Shown here piece after piece: positions 8,847 to 17,589 of a stretch of 64,000 nucleotides of DNA. The position numbers and the translations under genes were made by a program. The stretch's first letter is position 1. Each line of letters opens with the position of its first letter. The DNA is from Pseudomonas fluorescens (GTDB taxonomy: Bacteria; Pseudomonadota; Gammaproteobacteria; Pseudomonadales; Pseudomonadaceae), in the NCBI RefSeq assembly GCF_018614655.1, contig NZ_JAGGOG010000018.1, forward strand, positions 228,533 to 292,532, written 5' to 3'. Under the pieces are notes generated by a model that was given only the letters and a program-made list of their open reading frames with translations, was not told where the DNA came from and searched no databases.

Positions 8847-9905
8847 TCAGGCGTTGCCGGCCAGCTTCAGTCGCGCCGCCTGGGTAAAATCCAGCATGCG
8901 CTTGAGCGGCCTCACCGCCTGAGGAATCACCGAAGGCTCGACGAAAATCTCGTTACTCCCCTCACGTAAACATTGCAGCGTGCGCTCCAGGGTGTTCATC
9001 GCCATCCACGGACAATGCGCGCAACTACGGCATGCGGCACCGTTACCGGCAGTGGGCGCTTCAATGAAGACCTTGTCCGGGCACAACTGCTGCATCTTGT
9101 AGAAAATGCCACGGTCGGTGGCGACGATAAAAGTCTTGTTCGGCAGACGCTGCGCGGCAGCGATCAATTGGCTGGTGGAACCCACAGCATCAGCCAACTC
9201 GATCACCGACGTCGGTGATTCCGGGTGCACCAGAATCGCCGCATCCGGGTACAACGCCTTCATGTCTTCCAACTGCTTGGATTTGAACTCTTCGTGGACG
9301 ATGCATGCACCGTCCCACAACAACATGTCGGCGCCTGTCTGGCGCTGGATGTAGGTGCCCAGGTGCTTGTCCGGGCCCCAGATGATGGTCTCGCCGTTGT
9401 CCATCAGGCTTTCGACGATTTCCAGGGCGCAGCTGGAGGTCACCACCCAATCGGCGCGAGCTTTTACCGCCGCCGAGGTGTTGGCGTAGACCACCACCGT
9501 GCGCTCGGGGTGCTGATCGCAAAACGCCGAAAATTCATCCACCGGGCAGCCCAGGTCCAGGGAGCAAGTGGCTTCCAGGGTGGGCATCAGGATGCGTTTT
9601 TCAGGGGTGAGGATTTTTGCGGTCTCGCCCATGAAACGCACTCCGGCGACCAACACGGTCTTGGCCGGGTGCGCCGCGCCGAAGCGGGCCATTTCCAGGG
9701 AGTCAGAGACACAGCCGCCGGTTTCTTCGGCCAGGGCCTGAATCACCGGGTCGCAGTAGAAGTGCGCCACCAGCACCGCATCCTGAGCCTTGAGCTCGGC
9801 AGCAATGGCGGAACGTAAACCCGCTTCCTCTTCAGCACTGAGCACCTTGGGCTGCTTGGCGTCGAGGTGGGCTTGAACCAGAAGGCGTTCAGAAATTTGC
9901 GTCAT
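8847..9905 (-). CDS. nadA: Quinolinate synthase A
   Basis: NadA condenses iminoaspartate with dihydroxyacetone phosphate to quinolinate, the precursor of NAD, using a [4Fe-4S] cluster. The 352 residues contain the expected repeats and cysteine sites: AHFYCDPVIQALAE, SLDLGCPVDEF and the C-terminal CRSCAHCPWMAMNTLERTL. The start is taken at MTQISERLLVQAHLD (9905). An upstream in-frame ATG at 10004 would add 33 residues that look like leader sequence and do not match the family. It stands alone; nadB is not adjacent. Confidence 0.96.
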   Translation of the reverse strand: MTQISERLLVQAHLDAKQPKVLSAEEEAGLRSAIAAELKAQDAVLVAHFYCDPVIQALAEETGGCVSDSLEMARFGAAHPAKTVLVAGVRFMGETAKILTPEKRILMPTLEATCSLDLGCPVDEFSAFCDQHPERTVVVYANTSAAVKARADWVVTSSCALEIVESLMDNGETIIWGPDKHLGTYIQRQTGADMLLWDGACIVHEEFKSKQLEDMKALYPDAAILVHPESPTSVIELADAVGSTSQLIAAAQRLPNKTFIVATDRGIFYKMQQLCPDKVFIEAPTAGNGAACRSCAHCPWMAMNTLERTLQCLREGSNEIFVEPSVIPQAVRPLKRMLDFTQAARLKLAGNA

Positions 9906-10097
9906 GTTCGCAAGACCTGCAGGCGCAGTTGCGCGAAAGTCGAGTGTACCACCGGCTCTGGCCCCCTTGAGGGTACCGCCGGACGAAGTGATTGTGTTCA
10001 TCAAGCACGGTGAAGCTGCGCAAGGCTACAGAATATCGATTCGCTTCAAAAGCCTAATCTGGGGGGCAGCCTTGTTTCGCCCACGAAACCCGCAGCA

Positions 10098-10128
10098 AAA
10101 AAACGCGAAACACCCTGTCGGGGCTTCC
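10098..10128 (-). terminator. Possible weak terminator between LysR gene and nadA
   Basis: On the minus strand an imperfect GC-rich hairpin (GAAGCCCC...GGGTGTTTC, with an internal loop) runs into GCGTTTTTTTGC. It lies about 90 bp after the LysR stop. The rest of the 310-bp gap 9906-10215 shows no gene and should hold the nadA promoter. Confidence 0.35.
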
Positions 10129-10215
10129 CGTTTTGATAAAGGCCATGTACCGCCGCTCGACACGATAGGGCGTGGAGCCAACAGGTTGAAAAGGGAGGGC
10201 TTTCGACGATGTGCC

Positions 10216-11115
10216 TCACGACTTCAGATCCGCCGGAACATTACCCATCTCTTTCGCCAGGTCCAGCCACGCCCGCGCCGCCGGGGGCAAATGAGCCTGA
10301 TGTCGCCAGGCCAAGGCAATATGCCAATCGGTCTGGGGCTCGTCCAAGGGGATCAGCGCGATACCGGGATGTTTGTGTTTATGAGCCAGCATCCGAGGCA
10401 AAAAGGCGACGCCCAGGCCCGCTGAAACCAGGTCAACAATGAAGTCGATTTGCGCGCTGCGGGCCGTCACCCGGGGCACCACACCTTTACGCTCGCAGGC
10501 GCTGAGGATGATACGGTTCAGGGCAAAGCCGGATTCGAACAGAATGAACGGATGGTCGGCAAGATCAGCGAAATCCACCTGCTTGCGCCCCGCCAGTGGG
10601 TGGTCCACCGGCATCACCACCATCAACGGCTCGACCCGCACATCCTGATACTCGAACTCCCCGTCAACCGGCACCAACAGCGCCGCAAGGTCCACCTCAC
10701 CCGCCTGGAGGCACTCCTGCAGTTTCTTGCTGCCGTGCTCGATCAACTCGATATCAATCTCGGGATAACGACGCCGATACAGGGCAAACATCGCCGCAAA
10801 CAGCACACCGCAGCCCACTGGCGGCAAACCGATCCGCAGCACCCCGCGCTTGAGCCCGCGCAACTCATTGATCTCGGCAATCAGGTCACTGCGCTCTGCC
10901 AGCAATACCAACGCCCGGCGGTAGGTAATCTGCCCGGCAGCCGTCAGTTCGCTACGGTGGCCAATACGACTGAACAAGGGCGTTCCCAGTTCTTCCTCCA
11001 GCGTCTTGACCGCCTTGCTGACAGTGGACTGTGTGAGGGACACCACCTGCGCCGCTTGGGAGAAACCGCCCTGGCGCACGACTTCGACAAAGGCCCGCAA
11101 CGTTCGAAGGTTCAT
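10216..11115 (-). CDS. LysR-family transcriptional regulator next to lldD
   Basis: A 299-residue LysR regulator. The winged helix-turn-helix is at residues 3-60 (LRTLRAFVEVVRQGGFSQAA, then SLTQSTVSKAVKTLEEELG) and the substrate-binding domain spans about 90-295. The start at 11115 (MNLRTLR) is preferred to the ATG two codons upstream because the family begins this way. It is divergent from lldD with 107 bp between starts, so it probably controls lldD in response to lactate or a related 2-hydroxyacid. That role is inferred; the usual regulator of lldPD is the GntR-type LldR. Confidence 0.9.
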   Translation of the reverse strand: MNLRTLRAFVEVVRQGGFSQAAQVVSLTQSTVSKAVKTLEEELGTPLFSRIGHRSELTAAGQITYRRALVLLAERSDLIAEINELRGLKRGVLRIGLPPVGCGVLFAAMFALYRRRYPEIDIELIEHGSKKLQECLQAGEVDLAALLVPVDGEFEYQDVRVEPLMVVMPVDHPLAGRKQVDFADLADHPFILFESGFALNRIILSACERKGVVPRVTARSAQIDFIVDLVSAGLGVAFLPRMLAHKHKHPGIALIPLDEPQTDWHIALAWRHQAHLPPAARAWLDLAKEMGNVPADLKS

Positions 11116-11222
11116 AAGCATTCCATTTTCGACTTAATTTAAGTTAAAAAAGTTGTTTTTATCATGAATCACCTTTGTCTACTCTAGGCCCACCGCTTTC
11201 TTCATTCCGGGGCCTCATCTTC

Positions 11223-12365
11223 ATGATCATCTCGTCCGCATCGGATTACCGCGAAGCCGCGCGCCGAAAGCTGCCGCGTTTCCTGTTCGACTACATCGAC
11301 GGCGGCGCTTACGCCGAACACACACTCCGGGCCAACAGCTCGGACCTGGCCGACATCAGCCTGCGCCAGCGGATCCTGAGAAACGTCGAGAGCCTGAGCC
11401 TTGAGACGACGCTGTTCGATCAGCCCCTGGCCATGCCGATCATTCTCAGCCCGGTGGGGCTGACCGGCATGTATGCACGGCGCGGTGAAGTCCAGGCGGC
11501 CAAAGCTGCGGCGAACAAAGGCATTCCTTTCTGCTTGTCGACCGTTTCCGTTTGCCCGATCGAGGAAGTGGCCTCGCAAAGTGCCCAGTCGATCTGGTTT
11601 CAACTCTACGTGCTGAAAGATCGCGGCTTCATGAGGAATGCCCTGGAACGCGCCCAGGCGGCGGGCGTAAAGACCCTGGTCTTTACCGTCGACATGCCCA
11701 CTCCGGGCGCCCGTTATCGCGATGCACACTCGGGAATGTCCGGGCCGTATGCCGCTCCACGCCGGATACTGCAAGCCATGACCAAACCGGCCTGGGCCTT
11801 TGACGTCGGCCTTATGGGTCGCCCTCACGACTTGGGCAACATCTCCAAATACCTCGGCAAACCTACCCACCTTGAGGACTACATCGGCTGGCTGGCCAAC
11901 AACTTCGACCCTTCCATCAGCTGGAAAGACCTGGAGTGGATCCGCGAGTTCTGGAAGGGCCCAATGATCATCAAAGGCATCCTCGACCCACAGGACGCCA
12001 AGGACGCCGTGAGCTTCGGCGCTGACGGCATCGTGGTGTCCAACCACGGTGGCCGGCAACTGGACGGTGTGCTGTCTACTGCCAAAGCCTTGCCACCCAT
12101 CGCACAAGCCGTTGGCAGTGATCTGACGGTGCTGGTGGACTCCGGCGTTCGTTCCGGGCTGGACGTAGTGCGCATGCTTGCGCTCGGAGCCAGGGGCGTA
12201 TTGCTGGGGCGCGCGACCGCCTATTCGCTGGCGGCTGCCGGGCAGCAAGGGGTGGAGAACCTGCTGGATATCTTCGCCAAGGAAATGCGTGTGGCCATGA
12301 CCCTGACCGGCGTGACGTCGATTGCGCAGATCGATGAGTCGATTCTGGTTCGAGGGCAGAACTGA
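11223..12365 (+). CDS. lldD: L-lactate dehydrogenase (FMN, quinone-linked)
   Basis: LldD oxidises L-lactate to pyruvate and passes electrons to the quinone pool from the inner face of the membrane. The 380-residue protein aligns by eye with E. coli LldD over its length: MIISSASDYREAARRKLP, LSTVSVCPIEEVA, VDMPTPGARYRDAHSGMSGP and the active-site NHGGRQLDG with catalytic H275. It ends about 15 residues earlier than E. coli. The start at 11223 fits the family; the in-frame ATG at 11175 would add a non-family leader, and no clear Shine-Dalgarno was seen for either. The lactate permease gene lldP is absent from the neighbourhood. Confidence 0.93.
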   Translation: MIISSASDYREAARRKLPRFLFDYIDGGAYAEHTLRANSSDLADISLRQRILRNVESLSLETTLFDQPLAMPIILSPVGLTGMYARRGEVQAAKAAANKGIPFCLSTVSVCPIEEVASQSAQSIWFQLYVLKDRGFMRNALERAQAAGVKTLVFTVDMPTPGARYRDAHSGMSGPYAAPRRILQAMTKPAWAFDVGLMGRPHDLGNISKYLGKPTHLEDYIGWLANNFDPSISWKDLEWIREFWKGPMIIKGILDPQDAKDAVSFGADGIVVSNHGGRQLDGVLSTAKALPPIAQAVGSDLTVLVDSGVRSGLDVVRMLALGARGVLLGRATAYSLAAAGQQGVENLLDIFAKEMRVAMTLTGVTSIAQIDESILVRGQN

Positions 12366-12503
12366 GCTGAAACATGACAGTCAAGCGTTGCAGGCTGGGA
12401 TTGATCAGAAGGTCAATTAAGCCGGGCTGTCTCTCAGCGGGGAGCGGAAATGCCCGCTCTCACTTGGGGGCATCGTATTTGAACTATTGGCTACTTTTCA
12501 GGC

Positions 12504-12548
12504 AAAAAAAAACCCGGAAATCCTCACTTGCGTGGGCCTTCCGGATTT
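12504..12548 (-). terminator. Terminator downstream of tRNA-Lys
   Basis: On the minus strand ATCCGGAAGG...CCGGGTTTTTTTTT forms a stem closed by TCCGGAA/TTCCGGG with a nine-T tail, 17 bp after the tRNA 3' end. The A-rich complement is at 12504-12512. The remaining lldD-to-tRNA gap holds nothing else recognisable. Confidence 0.8.
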
Positions 12549-12564
12549 TCTAAACCGCCAAAAA

Positions 12565-12640
12565 TGGTGGGTCGTGTGGGATTCGAACCTACGACCAATT
12601 GGTTAAAAGCCAACTGCTCTACCAACTGAGCTAACGACCC
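12565..12640 (-). tRNA. tRNA-Lys (anticodon TTT)
   Basis: On the minus strand a 76-nt cloverleaf starts GGGTCGTTAGCTCAG, has the anticodon loop CTTTTAA, the T arm GGTTCGAATCC and an encoded CCA end. The acceptor stem GGGTCGT/ACGACCC pairs fully. Anticodon TTT reads AAA/AAG. It lies downstream of queE-queC, as I recall it does in P. aeruginosa. Confidence 0.98.
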
Positions 12641-12703
12641 GCTGTGTGGTGGCGCGTATAATACTGATTTCTAAGGATTATTCAACACCTTATTTGAAAT
12701 AAA

Positions 12704-13010
12704 TCAGAAATAACGCGTTGGGTCGGTAATTCCGGCCGCTTTGAAGCCTTCTGCACGCAGTCGGCAGCTGTCGCATTTCCCACAAGCACGACCGTCATTG
12801 TCTGCCTGATAGCAGGAAACAGTCAGCGAGTAGTCGATACCAAGTCCTACGCCCGCCTTGACGATATCCGCCTTGCTCAGGCTCAGCAGTGGCGCCAGGA
12901 TACGAAAGCCCTGCCCTTCTATACCGGCCTCGGTGGCGAGATTGGCCACGCGCTCAAAGGATTCGATGAACGCCGGACAGCAAAATCACCGCACGTTTTT
13001 GATCAGTCAT
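12704..13010 (-). pseudogene. queC: queC remnant with internal out-of-frame deletion
   Basis: QueC makes preQ0 (7-cyano-7-deazaguanine), the precursor of queuosine. The start is normal: ATG at 13010, two bases after the queE stop, encoding MTDQKRAVILLSG. Sequence then jumps to the distal part of the family, PAFIESFERVANLATEAG, in another frame, so the N-terminal frame ends after about 18 codons. The C-terminal part (12704-12949 and a little upstream) is intact, including the zinc cysteines CYQADNDGRACGKCDSC. Roughly 120 codons are missing, including the end of the PP-loop SGGLDS and the whole nucleotide-binding core. The join lies in CTGTCCGGCGTTC, where both parental sites probably read GTCCGGCG, suggesting deletion between short repeats. 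An assembly error is possible. Confidence 0.88.
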
Positions 13011-13011
13011 G

Positions 13012-13659
13012 TCAGCGCCCCGGCTCGTCGTTCCAGAGGTACTTGTGCAGTTGCAGTTGCAGGCGTACCGGCAAGTTGTCCGCAACCACCCAGTCGGCCA
13101 AGTCGCGAGCGTTCAGGTCATGATGGCTTGGAGAGAACAGCACTTCACCGGCACGCCGATCGAGACCGTACTGGATCAGTTTGGAGCTGGCCCATTCGTA
13201 GTCTTCACGGGAGCAGATGACGAACTTGACCTGGTCGTTGGCCGTCAGCAAATCGATGTTCTCATAGCGATTGCGCTGTACCTCCTTGGAGCCAGGGGTC
13301 TTGAGGTCGACCACCCGACTGACCCGAGGATCGACCGCAGAAATATCCAGGGCACCGCTGGTTTCCAGCGAGACCTCGTAACCGGCGTCGCAGAGCTGCT
13401 TGAGCAGAGGAATGGCATTGGGTTGCGCCAAGGGCTCGCCGCCCGTCACACAGACGTAGCGCGGCCGGTAGCCGGCCACCTGCTGAAGGATGTCGTCCAG
13501 GGTGCGCACGGTTCCGCCACTGAAGGCGTAGGCGCTGTCACAGTATTGGCAACGCAACGGGCAACCGGTGAGGCGCACAAATACTGTGGGCAGGCCGGCA
13601 GTGCGCGTTTCACCCTGTAACGAGTAAAAAACTTCGGTGATGCGTAATGTGTCTTGCAT
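13012..13659 (-). CDS. queE: 7-carboxy-7-deazaguanine synthase (radical SAM)
   Basis: QueE converts 6-carboxytetrahydropterin to 7-carboxy-7-deazaguanine with S-adenosylmethionine and a [4Fe-4S] cluster. The 215-residue protein starts MQDTLRITEVFYSLQGET and has the radical-SAM cysteines C33, C37 and C40 in GCPLRCQYCDSAY (CX3CX2C here), plus VTGGEPLAQ. The start at 13659 is chosen over the ATG three codons upstream by family match. Its product normally goes to QueC, encoded directly downstream and broken here, so the pathway appears blocked after this enzyme unless another copy exists. Confidence 0.95.
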   Translation of the reverse strand: MQDTLRITEVFYSLQGETRTAGLPTVFVRLTGCPLRCQYCDSAYAFSGGTVRTLDDILQQVAGYRPRYVCVTGGEPLAQPNAIPLLKQLCDAGYEVSLETSGALDISAVDPRVSRVVDLKTPGSKEVQRNRYENIDLLTANDQVKFVICSREDYEWASSKLIQYGLDRRAGEVLFSPSHHDLNARDLADWVVADNLPVRLQLQLHKYLWNDEPGR

Positions 13660-13776
13660 AGTCGCCACGGGCGTAACAGCTAAACAGGCTGTCCGCCTCC
13701 GTCAGGCACCTCGAGGGATCCCGCCAACGCGTGAACCCCAGGAAGCGTGTTTCATAAAAGGGCGTGAATTCTAACG

Positions 13777-13803
13777 AAAAAACCCGCGACAAGCGCGGGT
13801 TTC
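13777..13803 (-). terminator. Terminator after cpoB
   Basis: On the minus strand AACCCGCG-CTTGT-CGCGGGTT is followed by TTTTCG. It lies 22 bp after the cpoB stop and separates the Tol-Pal group from queE. Confidence 0.85.
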
Positions 13804-13824
13804 TTCTAAACGGGAGGGCAGCGC

Positions 13825-14658
13825 TTACATGCGTTGCAAATCACGCTGAGCCAACTGAGCGGCGGAAGTACCCGGGTACTGGGCCACTACCTGCTGCAGA
13901 ATGCCTTTGACCTTGTCGGCATGACCCAGGCGGCGTTCTACGTCAGCGAGCTTGTACAGCGAATCAGGCACCTTGGCGTGCTTTGGGTAGAGCTGACTGA
14001 CCTTGGCAAAAGCCTGACCTGCACCTTGCAGATCACCTTTGGCCAGGTTCACCTCACCCAACCAGTACTGGGCATTGCCCGCGTACTGACTGTTCGGGTA
14101 TTTACGCAGGAATGCGGTAAAGGCCTGGCTGGCCTTGTCGAAATCCTTGGCTTTGATCAAGTCGAAGGCTGCGTCGTAATACAGCTTTTCCTTCGCCGGA
14201 TCACCCGGTTCGCTGCTGGCAGCAGGAGCCTGGCTGGCAGCCGCGGCTCCTGCGGCTGCACCACCGGCGGCGCTTGCGGCACCACCGGCAGAAGAATTGT
14301 CAGGAGTAGCGGCGGGTGAAGCGCCGGCTCCTATGCGTCGATCAAGATCCTGGTAACGCTCCAGACCTTCTTGCTTGAGCTGGTTCACTTGATTCTGCAG
14401 CACTTCAATAGCGCCCTGTTGCTGCGCCAATTGATCCTGCATGCGTTGCAGTTGATTGAACAGCTCGCCCTGTGCCGAGGGAGCGGCAGTAGCCGGTCCC
14501 CCAGCATAGGCGCCGTTCGTGCCATAACCTGCTGGCGGATAACTGCTCCCGCTATTGTTATAGCCAGAGTTGCTATCAGTCACAGGAACCGCAGCCCACA
14601 CCGCAAGCGGTGCCAGGCTGAGAGCCAATACGGTTACAACACGACGGCACGTTCGCAT
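13825..14658 (-). CDS. cpoB: Cell-division coordinator CpoB (YbgF)
   Basis: CpoB is a periplasmic protein that links Tol-Pal to septal peptidoglycan synthesis by PBP1B. The 277-residue protein has a signal peptide (about 1-22, ending AVWA), a coiled-coil region with many Gln/Leu near residues 65-105, a low-complexity Ala/Ser/Gly linker at about 112-150 and C-terminal TPR repeats at about 155-275 (YYDAAFDLIKAKDFDKASQAF, then YWLGEVNLAKGDL and YKLADVERRLGH). It follows pal by 6 bp and closes the Tol-Pal cluster. Confidence 0.94.
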   Translation of the reverse strand: MRTCRRVVTVLALSLAPLAVWAAVPVTDSNSGYNNSGSSYPPAGYGTNGAYAGGPATAAPSAQGELFNQLQRMQDQLAQQQGAIEVLQNQVNQLKQEGLERYQDLDRRIGAGASPAATPDNSSAGGAASAAGGAAAGAAAASQAPAASSEPGDPAKEKLYYDAAFDLIKAKDFDKASQAFTAFLRKYPNSQYAGNAQYWLGEVNLAKGDLQGAGQAFAKVSQLYPKHAKVPDSLYKLADVERRLGHADKVKGILQQVVAQYPGTSAAQLAQRDLQRM

Positions 14659-14664
14659 GACGAA

Positions 14665-15165
14665 TTACTTACGCAGTTCGACGCGACGGTTTTGAGCCCA
14701 GGACTGCTCGTCGTGGCCAGTAGCAACTGGACGCTCTTTACCGTAGGAAACCAGTTCCAGTTGGCCTGGAGCAACACCTTGCAGTACCAGGTAGCGCTGA
14801 ACGGCTTTCGCACGACGCTCGCCCAGTGCCATGTTGTACTCACGAGTACCACGTTCGTCAGTGTTGCCTTCCAGAACAACGCGAGCGCCGTTAGCTTTCA
14901 GGTCCTTGGCGTGAACGTCCAGAGCGCGCATGGCTTCTGGTTTCAGGTCAGAACTGTCGTATTCGAAGTAGAAAGTGGTGATAGCGCGCAGAGCAGCTTC
15001 TTCGCTCAGGGAGCCGTCGACTGCACCAGTGTTAGCGCCGTAACCAGCGTTTGGATCAACAGCTGCGCCTTCACCGGCATTGTCGCCGCCTTTAGAGGAG
15101 CAACCAACGGCTACGGACAGAGCCAGAGCCAGAGCAGCAAACTTACCAAACTTCAGCATTTCCAT
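14665..15165 (-). CDS. pal: Peptidoglycan-associated lipoprotein Pal (OprL)
   Basis: Pal is an outer-membrane lipoprotein that binds peptidoglycan and TolB. The 166-residue precursor starts MEMLKFGKFAALALALSVAV and has a lipobox at VGC with C22. The OmpA-like domain runs from about 60 to the end, with LEGNTDERGTREYNMALGERRA as its ligand-binding core. The ATG at 15165 has TAGGAG seven bases upstream, which favours it over the methionine two codons on. This is the OprL of pseudomonads, abundant in the envelope. Confidence 0.97.
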   Translation of the reverse strand: MEMLKFGKFAALALALSVAVGCSSKGGDNAGEGAAVDPNAGYGANTGAVDGSLSEEAALRAITTFYFEYDSSDLKPEAMRALDVHAKDLKANGARVVLEGNTDERGTREYNMALGERRAKAVQRYLVLQGVAPGQLELVSYGKERPVATGHDEQSWAQNRRVELRK

Positions 15166-15217
15166 CGTGAAACTCCTAATGAACCCCAGTGTGTTAAGTA
15201 AAACGTGTAGCGCCGCG

Positions 15218-16519
15218 TCAGTTCAGGTAAGGGGACCAGGACGGTTCTCTGACTTCGCCTTGTGCGGTAGGAAGCGGGAGCCTTACGCGTCCATTTATGG
15301 ACACGAGCATCAAGACTCCCCGGCCCTGCTGGCGGGTGGCGTAGATTACCATGGTGCCGTTGGGCGCAACAGTGGCTGACTCATCAAGGTTGGTATCTGT
15401 AAGGATTTTTACGGTTCCGCGCTGCAAATCCTGGGCCGCAACCCGGAAATTAGTGAAACCATCCTGACGGTGAATCATTACCAGCGTCTTTTCATCAGCC
15501 GAAAGCTTCGGGTTGGCGTTGTAGTTACCAATAAAGGTCACACGTTCCGCACCACCACCGCTAACACTGCTCTTGTAGATTTGTGGCTTGCCACCCCGGT
15601 CGGAGGTGAAGTAGATGGTCGAACCATCCTTGCCCCAGAACGGTTCGGTGTTGATACCCGGGCCGCTGGTCACACGGGAGATCTGGCGCGAGCCCATGTT
15701 CATCACGTAGATATCAGGGTTACCGTCCTTGGACAGCACGAACGCCAGGCGCGAACCATCCGGCGACCACGCAGGTGCACCGTTCAGGCCTTCGAAGTTG
15801 GTGATCTGCTCACGGCGACCGGTATCAATGTGCTGAACGAAGATCCGTGGACGACGCTGCTCAAAGGATACGTAGGCGATACGCTTGCCATCCGGAGCAA
15901 AACGTGGCGACAGGATCGGCTCACGGGATTGCAACAGGGTCACAGCCCTTGCACCGTCATAGTCGGAGCGCTGCAAGGTATAGCGAGTGTTATCCACCGA
16001 GAAACGTTCAGCCGTCACGTAGAGCAGACGCGTGGAGAAGGCACCCTTGATACCGGTCAGTTTTTCGAACGACTGATCGGAGATGTAGTGCGCCATGTCA
16101 CGCAGTTGATCCACGGTGCCCGACACGCTACCGGTCAGCACTTGCTGCTCGGTCGCGACGTTGAACAAAGCGTATTGAATCTGCAGGCGGCCACCGGCCG
16201 GAACGATGCTGCCTACCATCAGGTACTGGGCGCCCAGGGCTTTCCAGTCACGGTAGATGACTTCGCTGGCCTGGGTCGGCTGGCTGATCATGTTCTGTTT
16301 CGGAATCGGCGCGTAGTAACCCGAGTTGCGCAGGTCATCACTCACGATCTGCGCCATGTCGTCCGGCAATACGCTGCCGCCCTGCCAGCCAAACGGTACA
16401 ACCGCGATCGGGGTGGCCCGATCGCTACCGCTGGTGACCAGAATGTTCTTTTCATCCGCCGCCGCTATCCCTGCCATGCAGCAAATAACGACAAGCATTC
16501 CTCGAAGAAGGTTTCTCAC
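15218..16519 (-). CDS. tolB: Tol-Pal system protein TolB
   Basis: TolB is a periplasmic beta-propeller that shuttles between TolA and Pal. The 433-residue protein has a signal peptide (about 1-22, ending IAAA), an N-terminal alpha/beta domain to about 160, and propeller repeats typified by SPRFAPDGKRIAYVSFE, PAWSPDGSRLAFVLSKDG and PKLSADEKTLVMIH. It overlaps the tolA stop by four bases (ATGA on the minus strand), indicating translational coupling. Confidence 0.97.
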   Translation of the reverse strand: MRNLLRGMLVVICCMAGIAAADEKNILVTSGSDRATPIAVVPFGWQGGSVLPDDMAQIVSDDLRNSGYYAPIPKQNMISQPTQASEVIYRDWKALGAQYLMVGSIVPAGGRLQIQYALFNVATEQQVLTGSVSGTVDQLRDMAHYISDQSFEKLTGIKGAFSTRLLYVTAERFSVDNTRYTLQRSDYDGARAVTLLQSREPILSPRFAPDGKRIAYVSFEQRRPRIFVQHIDTGRREQITNFEGLNGAPAWSPDGSRLAFVLSKDGNPDIYVMNMGSRQISRVTSGPGINTEPFWGKDGSTIYFTSDRGGKPQIYKSSVSGGGAERVTFIGNYNANPKLSADEKTLVMIHRQDGFTNFRVAAQDLQRGTVKILTDTNLDESATVAPNGTMVIYATRQQGRGVLMLVSINGRVRLPLPTAQGEVREPSWSPYLN

Positions 16520-17589
16520 AAGGCTAGATCCTCAGGTGTGAATGTCATCTTGAATGAACGGTAGGGAGCGAAGTCGCTTGGTTTCATTCCCTGCATCTCG
16601 GTCAAACGGCCAATATTCTTGACCGCTGCAACCGCGGAACTGTCGAACGAACCATCGCCACTGGACTTGGCCACGCTGACCGAAGTCACCGTACCGTCCG
16701 GCAACATGCCGATCTGCAGCACTACTGTCATACCTTTACGTGCGGAAGGAGGACGTGCCCACCCTTCTGCTGCCCGAGCCCGAATCAGGTCGTCGAAACT
16801 GCCCGCGACTTCATCACCGCGCTCATCTGCCAAGGCCTGCTGACGCTGAGGCGTGTCAGAAAGCAAATCGGCCAAGGCCTGGGCCTTTTTCTCTTCGGTC
16901 GATTTACGCGCAGCTTCCTGGGCCTTTTTCTTGGAGGCATCGGCAGCCGCTTTCTTCTTCGCGTCGTCGGCGACTTTCTTCTTCGCCTCGTCGGCTTCAG
17001 CTTTCTTCTTGGCGTCGTCCGCGGCTTTCTTCTTCGCGTCTTCGACTATCTTTTTCTTCGCTTCTTCAGCGGCCTTTTTCTTGGCCTCTTCTTCAGCAGC
17101 TTTCTTGGCTTCTTCTTCAGTTTTCTTCTTGGCTATATCAGCCAATTGCTTCTCTTCGGCCTTTTTGGCTTCGGCAGCTTTCTCGGACTTCTTGGCTTCA
17201 TCAGCCTTTTTCGCCTCGTCAGCTTTCTTGGCCTCATCAGCCTTTTTCGATTCCTCGGCTTTTTGAGCCGACTCTTCTTTCTTTTGTTCCGCAGCCGCTT
17301 TTACCGCCTCCTGCTCGACCTTCTTCTGTTCCATCTGCTCGACTTCAGTCTGGCGTGCAGCCGACTTCTGGGCCTCACCCGCAATCTTCTGATTGGTCTG
17401 GGTGGTGGCCTGGCTTTTCGATTTCAGCTGATACAGGGTCGCCTGCACGATCGGCTTGGCCGGTGGCAGGTCCGGGGTCATGGCAAAGCTGACGAACAGC
17501 ATGCCAAACACCAGGACGTGCAGGGCAATTGCCCAGACACCAGGCCAGAAGTAGCTTTCCGAGGCGGACGGCTCTCGCTGTTGCTGCAT
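16516..17589 (-). CDS. tolA: Tol-Pal energy-transducing protein TolA
   Basis: TolA spans the periplasm and carries proton-motive-force energy from TolQR to the outer membrane. The 357 residues comprise a single N-terminal membrane helix (about 17-37, WAIALHVLVFGMLFVSFA), a long Ala/Lys/Glu-rich helical domain (about 65-240, many KKAEEAKK-type repeats) and a globular C-terminal domain (about 265-357, RKGMTVVLQIGMLPDGTVTS). The low-complexity helix makes this the most repetitive coding DNA of the window and gives spurious antisense frames. It abuts tolR with a one-base overlap (TGATG). Confidence 0.96.
   Translation of the reverse strand: MQQQREPSASESYFWPGVWAIALHVLVFGMLFVSFAMTPDLPPAKPIVQATLYQLKSKSQATTQTNQKIAGEAQKSAARQTEVEQMEQKKVEQEAVKAAAEQKKEESAQKAEESKKADEAKKADEAKKADEAKKSEKAAEAKKAEEKQLADIAKKKTEEEAKKAAEEEAKKKAAEEAKKKIVEDAKKKAADDAKKKAEADEAKKKVADDAKKKAAADASKKKAQEAARKSTEEKKAQALADLLSDTPQRQQALADERGDEVAGSFDDLIRARAAEGWARPPSARKGMTVVLQIGMLPDGTVTSVSVAKSSGDGSFDSSAVAAVKNIGRLTEMQGMKPSDFAPYRSFKMTFTPEDLAL

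Noticed and set aside
8505..8969. Short frames across the IS110 leader and REPIN
   Set aside because: They are translations of palindromic repeat DNA and of the RNA candidate, present in both strands because of the symmetry.
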